Shown: positions 50,547-60,108 of the stretch, one piece after another
Position numbering within the stretch: position 1 is the stretch's first letter
Layout: every line of letters begins with the position of its first letter
Assembly (NCBI RefSeq): GCF_009769735.1
Contig: NZ_WSRO01000002.1
Location: forward strand, 7,055,001 to 7,119,000
DNA from: Streptomyces sp. BA2
Lineage (GTDB): Bacteria > Actinomycetota > Actinomycetes > Streptomycetales > Streptomycetaceae
Reading direction: 5' to 3'
DNA length: 64,000 bases
The notes under the pieces: model-generated
Databases searched by the model: none
The model's input: only the letters and a program-made list of their open reading frames with translations
Told to the model about the DNA's origin: nothing
Program-made: the position numbers and the translations under genes

Positions 50547-52107
50547 GGGAGGCCTTCCCTTCGGTTGCTTCGTCTGTCTGAACTGCCGTACTGCTGACGG
50601 CAAGCGCCATCACCGCGTCCTGCGTCGCTTCGTCCGCCGCGAGCTCGCCCGCGATGCGGCCCTGGGCCATGACGAGCACGCGGTCGCTCATGCCGAGGAC
50701 CTCGGGGAGATCGCTGGAGATCATCAGGACCGCGTGCCCGGAGGCCGTCAGTTCGTTGATGAGCTGGTAGATCTCGACCTTCGCGCCCACGTCGATGCCG
50801 CGCGTCGGCTCGTCGAGGATGAGGACCAAGGCGCCGGCGAGCAGCCACTTGCCGATGACGACCTTCTGCTGGTTGCCGCCGGACAGCGTGCGCACGTGCT
50901 GGCCGAGCCCGGCCATCCGCACGCCGAGCTGCTCGGCGATCCGGGCCGCCGCCACGCGCTGGCCCTTGAGGTCCACGAGCCCGGAGCGCGTCGCCGAACG
51001 CAGCGTCACCAGGCCGAGGTTCTCCTGCACGGAGGCGTCAAGGAGGAGCCCCTGGCCCTTGCGGTCCTCCGGTACGAGGCCGATGCCCGCGCCCATCGCG
51101 GCGATCACGTCATGCCGGGGAAGACGCTCGCCGCGTACGTCGACGGAGCCCGCGTCGTACGGATCGGCGCCGAAGACGGCGCGCGCCACCTCGGTCCTTC
51201 CCGCGCCGACGAGTCCCGCGAGGCCGACGACCTCACCGGCCCGCACCTCGAAGCTGACGTCGTGGAAGACGCCGTCGCGGGTGAGGCCCTTCACCGTGAG
51301 CAACTCGCCCCCGGCGTCGGGGCGTTCACGCGGATACTGCTGCTCGATGCTGCGGCCCACCATCAGCCGTACGAGCTCGTCCTCCGCCGTCGACGCGGGC
51401 ACCTGGTCGACGCTGCGGCCGTCGCGCAGGACGGTCACACGGTCGCCGAGCGCCGCGATCTCCTCCAGGTGGTGGGTGATGAAGACGACGCCGACGCCGT
51501 CCGCCCGCAACTGCCGCACGATCGCGAAGAGTTTGTCGACCTCCTCGCTCGTCAGGACCGCCGTCGGCTCGTCCATGATCAGGACGCGGGCCTCCAGGCT
51601 GAGCGCCTTGGCGATCTCGACCATCTGGAGCCTGGCGATGCCCAGTTCGCGCACCTTGGCGCGCGGCGACACCTGGACGCCGACCCGCTTCAGGAGCTCC
51701 TCGGCCGCCGACTCCATCGCCTTTCGGTCGATCAACCCGAAGCGGCGCGGCTGGCGGCCCAGGAAGATGTTCTCGGCGACGGTGAGGTCGGGTACGAGGT
51801 TGAACTCCTGGTAGATCGTGGCGATGCCGAGCCGTTCGGCGTCCTGCGCCCCATGGATGCGGGCTTCCTTCCCGTCCACGAGGATGCGGCCGCTGTCGGG
51901 GCGGTAGGCGCCGGAGAGCATCTTGATGAGCGTGCTCTTGCCCGCGCCGTTCTCGCCGAGCAGGACATGCACTTCGCCGCGGCGGAGGTCGAAGTCGACC
52001 GAGTCGAGCGCGACGACACCGGGGAAGGTCTTGCGTATGCCTTCGATGCGCAGCAACTCGTCGGGCCCGCGGTCGGCGCCGCGCCGCAACTCGTCTGTGT
52101 CGCTCAC
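50536..52107 (-). CDS. rbsA: Ribose ABC transporter ATPase (two nucleotide-binding domains)
   Basis: 523 residues from GTG at 52107 (GAGGAG 6 bases upstream), overlapping the lacI stop by GTGA. N-terminal NBD with [53 protein letters not shown]-terminal NBD with degenerate Walker [20 protein letters not shown], signature [34 protein letters not shown]. This is standard for sugar CUT2 transporters. Confidence 0.95.
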   Translation of the reverse strand: MSDTDELRRGADRGPDELLRIEGIRKTFPGVVALDSVDFDLRRGEVHVLLGENGAGKSTLIKMLSGAYRPDSGRILVDGKEARIHGAQDAERLGIATIYQEFNLVPDLTVAENIFLGRQPRRFGLIDRKAMESAAEELLKRVGVQVSPRAKVRELGIARLQMVEIAKALSLEARVLIMDEPTAVLTSEEVDKLFAIVRQLRADGVGVVFITHHLEEIAALGDRVTVLRDGRSVDQVPASTAEDELVRLMVGRSIEQQYPRERPDAGGELLTVKGLTRDGVFHDVSFEVRAGEVVGLAGLVGAGRTEVARAVFGADPYDAGSVDVRGERLPRHDVIAAMGAGIGLVPEDRKGQGLLLDASVQENLGLVTLRSATRSGLVDLKGQRVAAARIAEQLGVRMAGLGQHVRTLSGGNQQKVVIGKWLLAGALVLILDEPTRGIDVGAKVEIYQLINELTASGHAVLMISSDLPEVLGMSDRVLVMAQGRIAGELAADEATQDAVMALAVSSTAVQTDEATEGKASRGH

Positions 52108-53120
52108 GTGTTGCTCCTCTGGTCGGTGGGGGACTCGCCGCAGGAGCGGCGTACGACGAGACGGGCGGGCAGCGTGACGGACCGGGGGCTCCTGCCCTCG
52201 ATCAGATCGACCAAGGCCTGCACCGCTGCCCGGCCCAGATCGCCGGTCGGCTGCGCGATGGCGGTGATCGGCGGATCGGTGTGCACGAACCACGGGATGT
52301 CGTCGAAGGCGGCGAGCGCGATGTCGTGCGGCACACGAAGGCCGCGTGCGCGGATCGCGTCGAGCGCGCCGAGCGCCATCAGGTTGTCCGCGGCGAAGAT
52401 GACCTCGGGGGGCTCGGGCAGCGCGAGGAACCGCTCGGTGGCGCGGCGCCCGCTGTCGGCCTGGAAGTCGCCCTGCCCGATGTAGTCGCCGGGCAGCGGA
52501 AGTCCGTACGCGCCGAGTGCGTCCCGGAAGGCCTCGACGCGCTCGCTGCCGGTGGTGGTGGCCGCGGGCCCGGCGATGATCGCGAGCCTGCGGTGGCCGA
52601 CGGCGTGCAGATGGGCCACCAGGTCACGGACGGCTTCGCGGCCGTCGGCGCGGACGACGGGGACGTCCACGCCCGGGATCCAGCGGTCCACGAACACCAT
52701 CGGGGTGCTGGAGCGCGCGGTGTCGAGCATCAGCGGGGAGCCGCCGTCGGTGGGGGAGACCAAGAGCCCGTCGATCCGCCGGTCCAGGAGCGTGCGTACG
52801 TGGTGGTCCTGCAGCTCGGGCCGCTCGTCGGCGTTGCCGATGATCACGCTGTAGCCGAGCGCGCGGGCCGCCTCCTCGACGGAACGGGCCAGGGCGGTGA
52901 AGTACGGATTCAGTACGTCGCTGATGACCAGGCCGAGCGTGCGGGTCTGGTCGGTGCGCAGTGAGCGGGCGACGGCGTTCGGGCGGTAGCCGAGGCTCTC
53001 TATCGCGGCGAGGACGCGGGCGCGGGCCCCCGGGCTGACCGAGGGGTGACTGTTCAGGACGCGCGAGACCGTGGCGACGGATACGCCTGCCTCGGCCGCG
53101 ACGTCCTTGATGCTCGCCAT
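52104..53120 (-). CDS. LacI-family repressor of the ribose operon
   Basis: 338 residues from ATG at 53120. SIKDVAAEAGVSVATVSRVL (HTH with hinge), AIESLGYRPNAVARSLRTDQ, effector domain TLGLVISDVLNPYFTALARS, VIFAADNLMALGALDAIRAR, ALAAFDDIPWFVHTDPPITA. First gene of the operon and probably self-repressing via the twin operators just upstream; equivalent to Streptomyces RbsR. Confidence 0.93.
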   Translation of the reverse strand: MASIKDVAAEAGVSVATVSRVLNSHPSVSPGARARVLAAIESLGYRPNAVARSLRTDQTRTLGLVISDVLNPYFTALARSVEEAARALGYSVIIGNADERPELQDHHVRTLLDRRIDGLLVSPTDGGSPLMLDTARSSTPMVFVDRWIPGVDVPVVRADGREAVRDLVAHLHAVGHRRLAIIAGPAATTTGSERVEAFRDALGAYGLPLPGDYIGQGDFQADSGRRATERFLALPEPPEVIFAADNLMALGALDAIRARGLRVPHDIALAAFDDIPWFVHTDPPITAIAQPTGDLGRAAVQALVDLIEGRSPRSVTLPARLVVRRSCGESPTDQRSNT

Positions 53121-53138
53121 CGCCGGTCCACCTCCTTG

Positions 53139-53175
53139 TGGAATCGATTACACGGAGGATTGGAATCGATTACAC
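53139..53175. promoter_or_regulatory. Twin LacI/RbsR operators
   Basis: The 15-mer TGGAATCGATTACAC occurs twice, at 53139-53153 and 53161-53175, exactly 22 bp (two helical turns) apart. The core ATCGAT is palindromic, and the site lies 19-55 bases before the repressor ATG. Same-face spacing favours cooperative binding. Confidence 0.8.
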
Positions 53176-53274
53176 GGGTGGGTGGCAAGACCCTGGCGGG
53201 TCAGCGAGACCGGATTGTGATGCGGGGCGCTCAGGTGAGCGGAGGGATGCGGGGGGCGCCGAGTGGCTGCCGGG

Positions 53275-54549
53275 CTACGCGAACGGCACCGCCAGCCACG
53301 GGCTGTCCGGATCCGAGACCAGCTCGCGGTGGGCCTGGAGCACCGTCGTGTACCAGTCGCCGAACTGCTCCTCGTCGAAGTGGAGGCAGCGGCCGAGGAC
53401 GTAGCCCGCCGAGAACTCCTCCCACGAGGTGTACGCCGACCGGGCCGCGTGGCTCGCGCGCTCGACGGCCGCCTCCAGCTCCGCATGGGTCGCGTACCGG
53501 GCGCCGCGCCCCCAGCGGGCCATCTTCGACGCCCGCCCGATGTCCCACGCCGCGATGGTGCGGACGTGACCGTCGGGCGGCAGGAGGTCGTCGGCGCGGA
53601 AGCGCGCCTCGTAGCGGATGATCTTTCCGACGAGGCCGCGCAGCGCGGCGACGAAGTCGTCCAGGTCGGGGTCGTCGCCCGGCTTGTGCGGGGAATCGTG
53701 GCCGCCGGTCTCGGCCATGCGGTTGCGGATCGTCACCTCCACGCACTGGCGCCACAGCTCGGGGTCGACGCGCGGGCCGAACTGCTCGATCAGCGACGTG
53801 CGGGCGCCGAGGACGAAGTCCCAGTACCACGGGCTGACTTCACGGTTCAGTAGCCGCTCCTGCGTGTCGATCCAGTCCTCGCGGCCGTGCACGCCCCACC
53901 ACTCCTCCAGACGCTCGACCTCGGAGTTGTAGCCAGCGCCGTGCCAGTCCAGGGTGTTCCAGGCGTCGCCGTTGGCGAAGCAGAGGTGGGCGCCGCAGGC
54001 CAGACCGTGCAGCAGGGTGGGGGACTCCGGTGCGCCGGTGCGGCGGGTGTCGATGCGGTCGTGCAGACGGCCGTCGACGTAGAGGTCCGCGTGCAGGTCC
54101 CCCCAGACGTCCCGTTCCTCATCGGTCGTCAGATAGAACTGCTGACAGGGTGTAGCCGCGTTGACCACCAATATGTCGATGTCGTCGGGCAGTTCGGCGG
54201 CGAGCGTGCCCAGCGTGACGAACTCGTACACGACCTCGGGGTGCGGGCGCGGGAGCAGTCCGGCGGTGTACATCTGCGCGATCCGGCGGCCGTCGGGGAG
54301 GTCCACGGTGAGGACCGGGCGCTCGGTCGCGCCCGGTTCGATATCGGCCGCCGACACCGGGCGGTACAGGCCGGTGACGGCTATCGCCCGCAGGTAGGTG
54401 TACCGGTCGTCGGCCTCGCACAGTTCGTACAGGTGCTCTTCGAGGTCGGCGGGGGCCTGCCAGCGGCTGCCGTCATCGGGGGCGTCGACGTTCGGGAAGA
54501 TGTCGTCGTGGTAGTCGTCATCGGCTGCGGGGACGGCTGCGCCGTGCAT
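53275..54549 (-). CDS. DUF1266/SseB-like domain protein
   Basis: 424 residues from ATG at 54549. The N-terminal half recalls SseB-type domains (PDGRRIAQMYTAGLLPRPHP, DIDILVVNAATPCQQFYLTT). The C-terminal ~170 residues are DUF1266: KIIRYEARFRADDLLPPDGH, RTIAAWDIGRASKMARWGRG, SAYTSWEEFSAGYVLGRCLH. In Streptomyces such proteins occur near secretion and conflict loci, but no biochemical role is known. No partner gene is coupled to it. Confidence 0.75.
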   Translation of the reverse strand: MHGAAVPAADDDYHDDIFPNVDAPDDGSRWQAPADLEEHLYELCEADDRYTYLRAIAVTGLYRPVSAADIEPGATERPVLTVDLPDGRRIAQMYTAGLLPRPHPEVVYEFVTLGTLAAELPDDIDILVVNAATPCQQFYLTTDEERDVWGDLHADLYVDGRLHDRIDTRRTGAPESPTLLHGLACGAHLCFANGDAWNTLDWHGAGYNSEVERLEEWWGVHGREDWIDTQERLLNREVSPWYWDFVLGARTSLIEQFGPRVDPELWRQCVEVTIRNRMAETGGHDSPHKPGDDPDLDDFVAALRGLVGKIIRYEARFRADDLLPPDGHVRTIAAWDIGRASKMARWGRGARYATHAELEAAVERASHAARSAYTSWEEFSAGYVLGRCLHFDEEQFGDWYTTVLQAHRELVSDPDSPWLAVPFA

Positions 54550-54640
54550 GCGGGAGTCTCCGTGGTCGGTGGCGCGCGGGGCTCGCGCGCGGGCTCGCAG
54601 TAGATCTTGAACCGTATCCGATGGCCGCGGGGCCGCCGAG

Positions 54641-55933
54641 TTACTGTGCCTTCGGTACCTTTACCGGCACTGACTTCACCTTTACCGGCACCGACTTCAG
54701 CCCGTTGATGAAGTTGGAGACCAGGCGCCGGGGTGGCCCCGCGAGTTCAAGAGGCGCAGTCCCCGCGTCACGGAACTCCTCATACAGGACACGGAGTTGG
54801 AGGCGCGCGAAGTGAGCGCCCAGGCAGACGTGCGGGCCCTCGCCGAAGGAGACGTGGGGGTTGGGGGAGCGGGCCAGGTCCAGGCGGTGGGGGTCCGTGA
54901 AGACGCGTTCGTCGTGGTTGGCCGAGGCGTGGAAGACGACGACCTTGTCCCCGGCGCGGATGGTCCGGTTCGCCAGGATGGTGTCCTTGGTGGCCGTCCG
55001 GCGGAACGTGAGGACGGGAGGGTGATGGCGCAGCAGTTCGTCCACCGCCGTGGCAACGGGGACTTCGCCCTCGCGCAGGCGGCGGTACTCCTCCGGGTGC
55101 TCCATGAGGGCGAGGAGGCCCCCGGGCGCCGCACTGCGCACGGTGTCGTTGCCCGCGACGGTGAGCAGGAAGAAGAACATCTCCAGTTCAGGGGCGGTCA
55201 GTTCGGGGTCGTTCGCGAGGGTGGTCATGATGTCGTCGGCGGGTACGCGGCGCTTGTGCGCCGCGAGGTCCTGCGCGTAGCCGAACATGTCGCGCAGCAT
55301 CGCCGGTGAGCGTGGGTTGAGCGGCTTGCCGTCCGGGCCGAGCGTCAACTCGCCCGCCTCGTCCGGGTCTTGGTAGCCGATCACGCGTTGCGTCCAGTGC
55401 AGGAGCAGGCCGCGGTCGCTCTCGGGCACGCCGAGGAGGTCGGCGAGATTGAGCAGGGCGTAGTCGTCGGTGACGGCGGTGACGAGATCGCAGGTGCCGT
55501 CGGAGTCACGGGCGCGGTCCGCCGCCGTCGAGAGCAGGGAGCGGGCCCGGTCGCGGGCAAGCGTCTCGAAGCGCTCAACACGCCTGGGGGTGAAGGCGCG
55601 GCTCACCAGGCGGCGCAGTCTCCCGTGCTCGGGAGGGTCCTGATTGAGAATCATGCGGCGGATGAACGGCAGGTCGTCCGGGTCGGGATCGCGGATCTGG
55701 GTGGCTCCCAGGTGCGAGGAGTAGGTGACGGAGTCCCTGAGGACGCGGACGACGTCGGCGTGCCGTGTCACCGCCCAGAAGCCGGGCCCCGCGGGCCAGT
55801 CGAGCACACGCGGCTCGCGCTGCCAGGAGACGGGGTGCCGGTCGCGGAGTACACGGTAGCGCTCGTGCGGGACCCCGGCCGCGTACTGCCGGGGGTCGAA
55901 CACATCCGGTGCGGCGGTGGGTTCGACGCTCAC
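54641..55933 (-). CDS. Cytochrome P450
   Basis: 430 residues from GTG at 55933, overlapping the hydrolase stop by GTGA. C-helix MILNQDPPEHGRLRRLVSRA, I-helix FFLLTVAGNDTVRSAAPGG (AGNDT oxygen-activation motif), K-helix AVDELLRHHPPV with following FRRTAT, heme loop SFGEGPHVCLGAHFARLQLR. Complete class I bacterial P450. The C-terminus duplicates KSVPVKV twice owing to an 18-21 bp tandem duplication at 54655-54697. With the coupled hydrolase it may process a shared metabolite. Confidence 0.92.
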   Translation of the reverse strand: MSVEPTAAPDVFDPRQYAAGVPHERYRVLRDRHPVSWQREPRVLDWPAGPGFWAVTRHADVVRVLRDSVTYSSHLGATQIRDPDPDDLPFIRRMILNQDPPEHGRLRRLVSRAFTPRRVERFETLARDRARSLLSTAADRARDSDGTCDLVTAVTDDYALLNLADLLGVPESDRGLLLHWTQRVIGYQDPDEAGELTLGPDGKPLNPRSPAMLRDMFGYAQDLAAHKRRVPADDIMTTLANDPELTAPELEMFFFLLTVAGNDTVRSAAPGGLLALMEHPEEYRRLREGEVPVATAVDELLRHHPPVLTFRRTATKDTILANRTIRAGDKVVVFHASANHDERVFTDPHRLDLARSPNPHVSFGEGPHVCLGAHFARLQLRVLYEEFRDAGTAPLELAGPPRRLVSNFINGLKSVPVKVKSVPVKVPKAQ

Positions 55934-56856
55934 GACGAGCCGTCGCCGCTCTCGCTGCCACCCTCGCCGTCACCCTCGTCGTCCTTGCGCAGGAAGTCCT
56001 CCACGGCGCGGATGAGAGCGAGCGGAGTCTCGTCCATCGCGTAGTGGCCCGCCTGGCTGAGTTCGGTGAGTTCGGCGCGCGCGTACCAGCGCAGCCAGGT
56101 CCGGCGCATCAGGTCCGCCCCCAGCGCGGGATCCAGCGCCCCGACCACCGCCAGCGCCGGCACGGTCGAGCCCTCTACCCGGTCGTGGAAGTCCTCGCCC
56201 GCCCAGGAGTCGAGCCAGGCACGGAATGCCTTCGCGTCGCTGACGTCGAGCGAGCGTTCCACCATGCGGTCGAGCCAGGCCGCGGGCCGTGCACCGCCGG
56301 TGGTGGCGTCGATGATCGCGCGGCGGTTCCCCGGCAGCCGGTCGGCCTCGGAGAACAGCTCCCACTGCTCCGGCGGCAGTTCGAGTCCGGAGGCGGGCAC
56401 GGGCGAGACGCCGACCAGCCTGCGGACCCGGTGCGGTGCGATCGCCAGGACCCGCTGGGCGACGCAGCCGCCCATGGAGTGGCCGATCAGCGAGAAGCGG
56501 TCCCAGCCGAGGCGGTCCGCAAGGCCGACGACATCGGCGGCCCCCTCAGAGGTCGTGTATGCGCCTGCGGCGTCCTTCGCCTCCCCGTAGCCGCGCAGAT
56601 CGACCACCGCGTACTGGAACGAGGCGAGGTCGAGGTCCGCGAGCACCGGCGCGTAGGCCGACCGGTCGGCGAACCACCCGTGCACGGCGATCACCTTGTG
56701 GGGGCCGTCGCCCACAAGGGCATGGGGGAGCTGGAAGGACGGGGAGGAAGTAGAGGGGGAGGAGGAAGAAGAGGAGGAAGAGGAGGCCACGTCGACTCCG
56801 ATCGCCTTGAGGAAGGCATCTTGAGGAAGGGGCCGTTCGTGGCGGCCCGGGACCAC
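55930..56856 (-). CDS. Alpha/beta hydrolase, coupled to P450
   Basis: 308 residues from GTG at 56856 (GGAGGG 10 bases upstream); an ATG at 57000 would overlap the divergent gene and adds only an Arg-rich tract. After a poly-Ser stretch (coded by gaggaagaa-type repeats at 56737-56788): VIAVHGWFADRSAY, VVDLRGYGEAKD, nucleophile SLIGHSMGGCVAQRVL, acid in AVVGALDPALGAD, His in LSQAGHYAMDETP. Triad complete. Possibly an esterase or epoxide/haloalkane-type hydrolase. Start is the least certain part. Confidence 0.78.
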   Translation of the reverse strand: MVPGRHERPLPQDAFLKAIGVDVASSSSSSSSSPSTSSPSFQLPHALVGDGPHKVIAVHGWFADRSAYAPVLADLDLASFQYAVVDLRGYGEAKDAAGAYTTSEGAADVVGLADRLGWDRFSLIGHSMGGCVAQRVLAIAPHRVRRLVGVSPVPASGLELPPEQWELFSEADRLPGNRRAIIDATTGGARPAAWLDRMVERSLDVSDAKAFRAWLDSWAGEDFHDRVEGSTVPALAVVGALDPALGADLMRRTWLRWYARAELTELSQAGHYAMDETPLALIRAVEDFLRKDDEGDGEGGSESGDGSS

Positions 56857-56992
56857 GTTGGACCCAACCCTCCGGCGCCGCAAGGGTGCGCGGCGCCGCC
56901 GGGGAGCGGGCCGTGAGCCGAGTGATTCCCGAGGAAGGTGAAAACTTGGCGGACGGCCTGCGATCGAGGCGCGCGGGTGGTCACAATGTGGC

Positions 56993-59272
56993 ATGGCCAT
57001 CCGCCGACTCAGCTATCGGCTCGACGAGGAGCCGGTCACCGGAGCCGTCCGTCTGATCCCCGCACCGGCGGGACCGCAGGAGCAGGAGAAGGAACAGTCC
57101 CTGGAATCAGCTGAGGTGGCCGAGTACGTGCTCGCCGTCGGTCACCGTAGAGGACTCAGCCGCAGCAGGCTCCCCGGAGGCGGCGCCCTCCTCTGCGCCA
57201 CCGTCGGTGCGGAACAGCAGGTCGACGCCGTGCATGTGGACTCGCTCGATGAACTCCCGGCGTCCACACTGGACTTGGTGACGGAGCGGCTCGTCGACTT
57301 CGCCCGCGAGAACGCGTCCCGCGTCGAACCCTTCCTCGCCGACGTGCGCCGGCTGTTCGACGAGCGGGCCGGGCGGCAGATCGTCGTCGCCGAACACGAT
57401 CCGCGGACCGTGGCCCACTGGGTGGCTCTCGCCTGTGCCTCGCTGCCCAGGCCGTACGCCGCCTCGCTGACGTTCAGTACGTGGACGGCGGAGCCTCGGC
57501 GCGCGCCGCAGCAGATCCTCGGCATCGGCCCTGACGCCGACTTCGACCGCTTCGACGGTCCGACGCTCGACCACATCTACCGCGTGCACGACGGCATCGG
57601 CGGCCAGGGCAGTACGCCGGTCCCCGACACCTGGGCCGAGGTGACCGCCCGGCAGTGGATCGAGGGGACACCGCCCGAGCCGGGCGCCGACGACGATCCG
57701 TTCGCACTGGCCCGACCCACCCTCGACGTACGGCAGTTGGTCGCGATGTCCGGCGACGCCCGCCGTGACGTCGTCCGCGCCCACGCCGCTTCTGTGGCCG
57801 AGCAGAGCGCGGGCAGCCCCGTCATCGACGAGCTGTACACGCTGTGCCAGGAGCTCGGCGCCGAGGACCGTGCCGCGGCCGAACCCCTCGCCCTCGCCCT
57901 GGTCCGACACTACATGTCCGTGGCCGAGGCCCAGGGCACGCTGCCCGACCTCGCCGCCTGTGAACGGCTGCCGCTGAGCACAGAGGCCCGGATGCGGCTG
58001 CGCGGAGAGTTCGGCGGGCGCGCGGACGACGAGCTGCGCCGCAGGCTGCGCGCGCCCATGGAGACCTGGACCGAGCCGCTGCGGCTCGCGCTGGCCATGG
58101 GCGCGGACGCGGGGCGCGGGCTCGACGAGGCCATGCAGCGGCTCGCCAGGGCTCTGCTCAACCCCGGGCGGCGGGAGTGCGCCGAAGCCGTCGAGGTCCT
58201 TCAGGCCCTTGGCCACACCGGTCTGAACCGGCGGGTCCTGAAGCTGCTCGCCCTGCACCTCACGGACCACAAACTGGACCGGCTGCGCGACTTCGCCAAC
58301 GCCCCGCAGGGGGAGTGGCTGCTGAGGAACATCGATGACGCGCCCCTCGCCGTCCGCCTCGCCGAAGCGGCCGCGCGCTGGAGGAGGGAGCCCGGCGGCC
58401 CGCGCGGCGCCGAGCTCTTCGGCGCGCTGACCAAGCTGCTGCCGGGGCGGCGGGTGAACGACGTCGAGACGCTGAAGCTGCTGTGGCGCCTTGTGTGGGG
58501 CGGCCGGCAGCCCGACCGCGTCGACGTGATGAGGCTCGCCCGGACCTGTACGGCGCGTCTGATCATCGACGCGGGCTTCGGTATCCGTCTTGTGGGCTTG
58601 CTCAAGGAGCCGGAACGGGTCGACGCCGAGCTGGTGGACCTGGCCAGGGCGCTCCTGTCCGTGTCCCTCGGACCGCGTGAGCGTGCCACCGCGGAACTCC
58701 TCGTACTGGCCAAGGACTTCGCCGACGGCAAGGTTCCCGTGGGCCGCGCCGTCGACGGGCTCGGCGTCACCCTGCGGCAGGCGTCGCCCGTCCATGTCGT
58801 CCTGCGCAGGGGAGTGGACGAGCTGATCGCCCGAGGCATCGCCGAGGTGGATCCGGTCGACCTGTGCCGCTCGCGGGGCCTGAGGTTCCTGATGGCGGCG
58901 GAGGGCGACGTGCTGCGGCCGTACCGCGCGTACCTCCTCGACGACAGCGCACGCGAGCGTCGGATCCACGCACTGCCGCACCAGCCCGCACACATCGCCG
59001 CGCTCTACCACGCGTGGCGCCCCCGGCACGGGCGCGGGGTGACGGTGGAGTGGCAGCGGGTCGCCGACGAACTGCTCGCGCGGATTCTGGCGCCCGTGCT
59101 CCCCGCGCTCGACGACTGGACGCTGAGTCAGGTCGCCACGGAGCTGGCCCGCCTCGCGCAGGGGCGTGGGCAGCAGCGCGTACAGGAATGGAACGCGTGG
59201 CGCAGCCGGCAGGCACAGGTGCGGGCGCAGACACAAGGCCCGCCGAGGCCGCTAGGGCCACCAGGACCGTAA
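56993..59272 (+). CDS. GTPase-associated protein 1 (GAP1-M type)
   Basis: 759 residues from ATG at 56993. An N-terminal strand domain (IRRLSYRLDEEPVTGAVRLI; LSRSRLPGGGALLCATVGAE) leads into the GAP1-M core: GRQIVVAEHDPRTVAHWVAL, ACASLPRPYAASLTFSTWTA, PQQILGIGPDADFDRF. The rest is a long helical array (VEVLQALGHTGLNRRVLKLL; DAELVDLARALLSVSLGPRE). GAP1 proteins are predicted components of GTPase-centred conflict systems. No GTPase is in the window, so the partner may lie beyond 64000. It is 104 bases upstream of the vWA-PP2C-kinase triad. Confidence 0.75.
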   Translation: MAIRRLSYRLDEEPVTGAVRLIPAPAGPQEQEKEQSLESAEVAEYVLAVGHRRGLSRSRLPGGGALLCATVGAEQQVDAVHVDSLDELPASTLDLVTERLVDFARENASRVEPFLADVRRLFDERAGRQIVVAEHDPRTVAHWVALACASLPRPYAASLTFSTWTAEPRRAPQQILGIGPDADFDRFDGPTLDHIYRVHDGIGGQGSTPVPDTWAEVTARQWIEGTPPEPGADDDPFALARPTLDVRQLVAMSGDARRDVVRAHAASVAEQSAGSPVIDELYTLCQELGAEDRAAAEPLALALVRHYMSVAEAQGTLPDLAACERLPLSTEARMRLRGEFGGRADDELRRRLRAPMETWTEPLRLALAMGADAGRGLDEAMQRLARALLNPGRRECAEAVEVLQALGHTGLNRRVLKLLALHLTDHKLDRLRDFANAPQGEWLLRNIDDAPLAVRLAEAAARWRREPGGPRGAELFGALTKLLPGRRVNDVETLKLLWRLVWGGRQPDRVDVMRLARTCTARLIIDAGFGIRLVGLLKEPERVDAELVDLARALLSVSLGPRERATAELLVLAKDFADGKVPVGRAVDGLGVTLRQASPVHVVLRRGVDELIARGIAEVDPVDLCRSRGLRFLMAAEGDVLRPYRAYLLDDSARERRIHALPHQPAHIAALYHAWRPRHGRGVTVEWQRVADELLARILAPVLPALDDWTLSQVATELARLAQGRGQQRVQEWNAWRSRQAQVRAQTQGPPRPLGPPGP

Positions 59273-59325
59273 GGCCCGACGGGACCGTAAGGCCCGCGGG
59301 GACCGCAACGCCCGACGGGACCGCA
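59273..59325. repeat. Tandem repeat (gcccgacgggaccgcaag units)
   Basis: Three to four ~18-bp copies of aggcccgacgggaccgta/gca lie directly after the GAP1 stop and before the vWA leader. They continue the Gly-Pro-Pro coding pattern of the GAP1 C-terminus (RPLGPPGP), so the stop may have arisen within an expanding repeat. Confidence 0.75.
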
Positions 59326-59376
59326 AGGACCAATCTCTTGACCCCAGCTCCACAGACGACGCGCGAGAGGACCAGC

Positions 59377-60108
59377 GTGAGGAAGACCAGCGACACCAGT
59401 GTGACCGTCGAGGCCCAAGGCGCCGCCGACAACTTCCCCGGCGGAAGCATGGCCAACCGCCCCGTCCACTTCATCTGGATGCTCGACTGCTCGGGCTCCA
59501 TGGGCGTGAACGGCAAGATCGGCGAGCTGAACTTCGCCATCCGTGAGGCCATCCCCGAGATGCAGCAGGCCGCCGAGTCCAACCCGGCCGCCTCGCTGCT
59601 CGTGCGCGCCATCTCCTTTGCCAGCGGCGCGAGTTGGCACGTGGGTGAGCCGACCCCGGTGGACCGGTTCGCCTGGGAGGACGTGCACACGTACGGCGGT
59701 ACCGACATGGGCGCGGCGTTCAAGCTCGCGGCGGGCGCGCTGCAGACCCCGCCGATGCCGCAGCGCGCGCTGCCCCCGGTCCTCGCCCTCGCCTCCGACG
59801 GGCAGCCCACCGACGACTGGCGCGCGGGCCTGCGGGAGATCGACGCGACGCCGTGGGGCAAGCGTGCCGTGCGGGTCGCGGTGGCCATCGGGGACGACGC
59901 GGACAAGAGCATGCTCAAGGAGTTCCTCGGCAACCCGGAGCTCGAGCCCCTGCAGGCCAAGAACCCCCGCCAGCTCGCCGCGGCCATCCGCTGGATGTCG
60001 ACAGCCGTCGTCAAGGACGCGTCGACGCCGAAGGTCGAGGACGCCAAGCCCGCGTCCCCGCTCGGCCCCGCGCCGCTGACCAAGGGCGACGAAGACGACA
60101 TCTGGTGA
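59377..60108 (+). CDS. vWA-domain protein of a TerY-P-like triad
   Basis: 243 residues from GTG at 59377 (GAGAGG 6 bases upstream). VHFIWMLDCSGSMGVNGKIG carries the MIDAS Asp37-x-Ser39-x-Ser41, followed by YGGTDMGAAFKLA (Thr) and LALASDGQPTDDW (Asp), so metal binding is intact. Homologues (TerY, YegL) act with a kinase and PP2C phosphatase. Overlaps the phosphatase gene by GTGA. Confidence 0.88.
   Translation: MRKTSDTSVTVEAQGAADNFPGGSMANRPVHFIWMLDCSGSMGVNGKIGELNFAIREAIPEMQQAAESNPAASLLVRAISFASGASWHVGEPTPVDRFAWEDVHTYGGTDMGAAFKLAAGALQTPPMPQRALPPVLALASDGQPTDDWRAGLREIDATPWGKRAVRVAVAIGDDADKSMLKEFLGNPELEPLQAKNPRQLAAAIRWMSTAVVKDASTPKVEDAKPASPLGPAPLTKGDEDDIW

Noticed and set aside
48171..50597. An 800-codon plus-strand frame over the ribose genes
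   Set aside because: Composition is Arg/Asp/Glu-rich with no domain; it is the G+C-driven shadow of the RbsC-RbsB fusion, which has full family motifs.
56857..57000. Longer hydrolase start at ATG 57000
   Set aside because: It would overlap the divergent GAP1 start and add only an Arg/Pro-rich stretch not seen in hydrolases.
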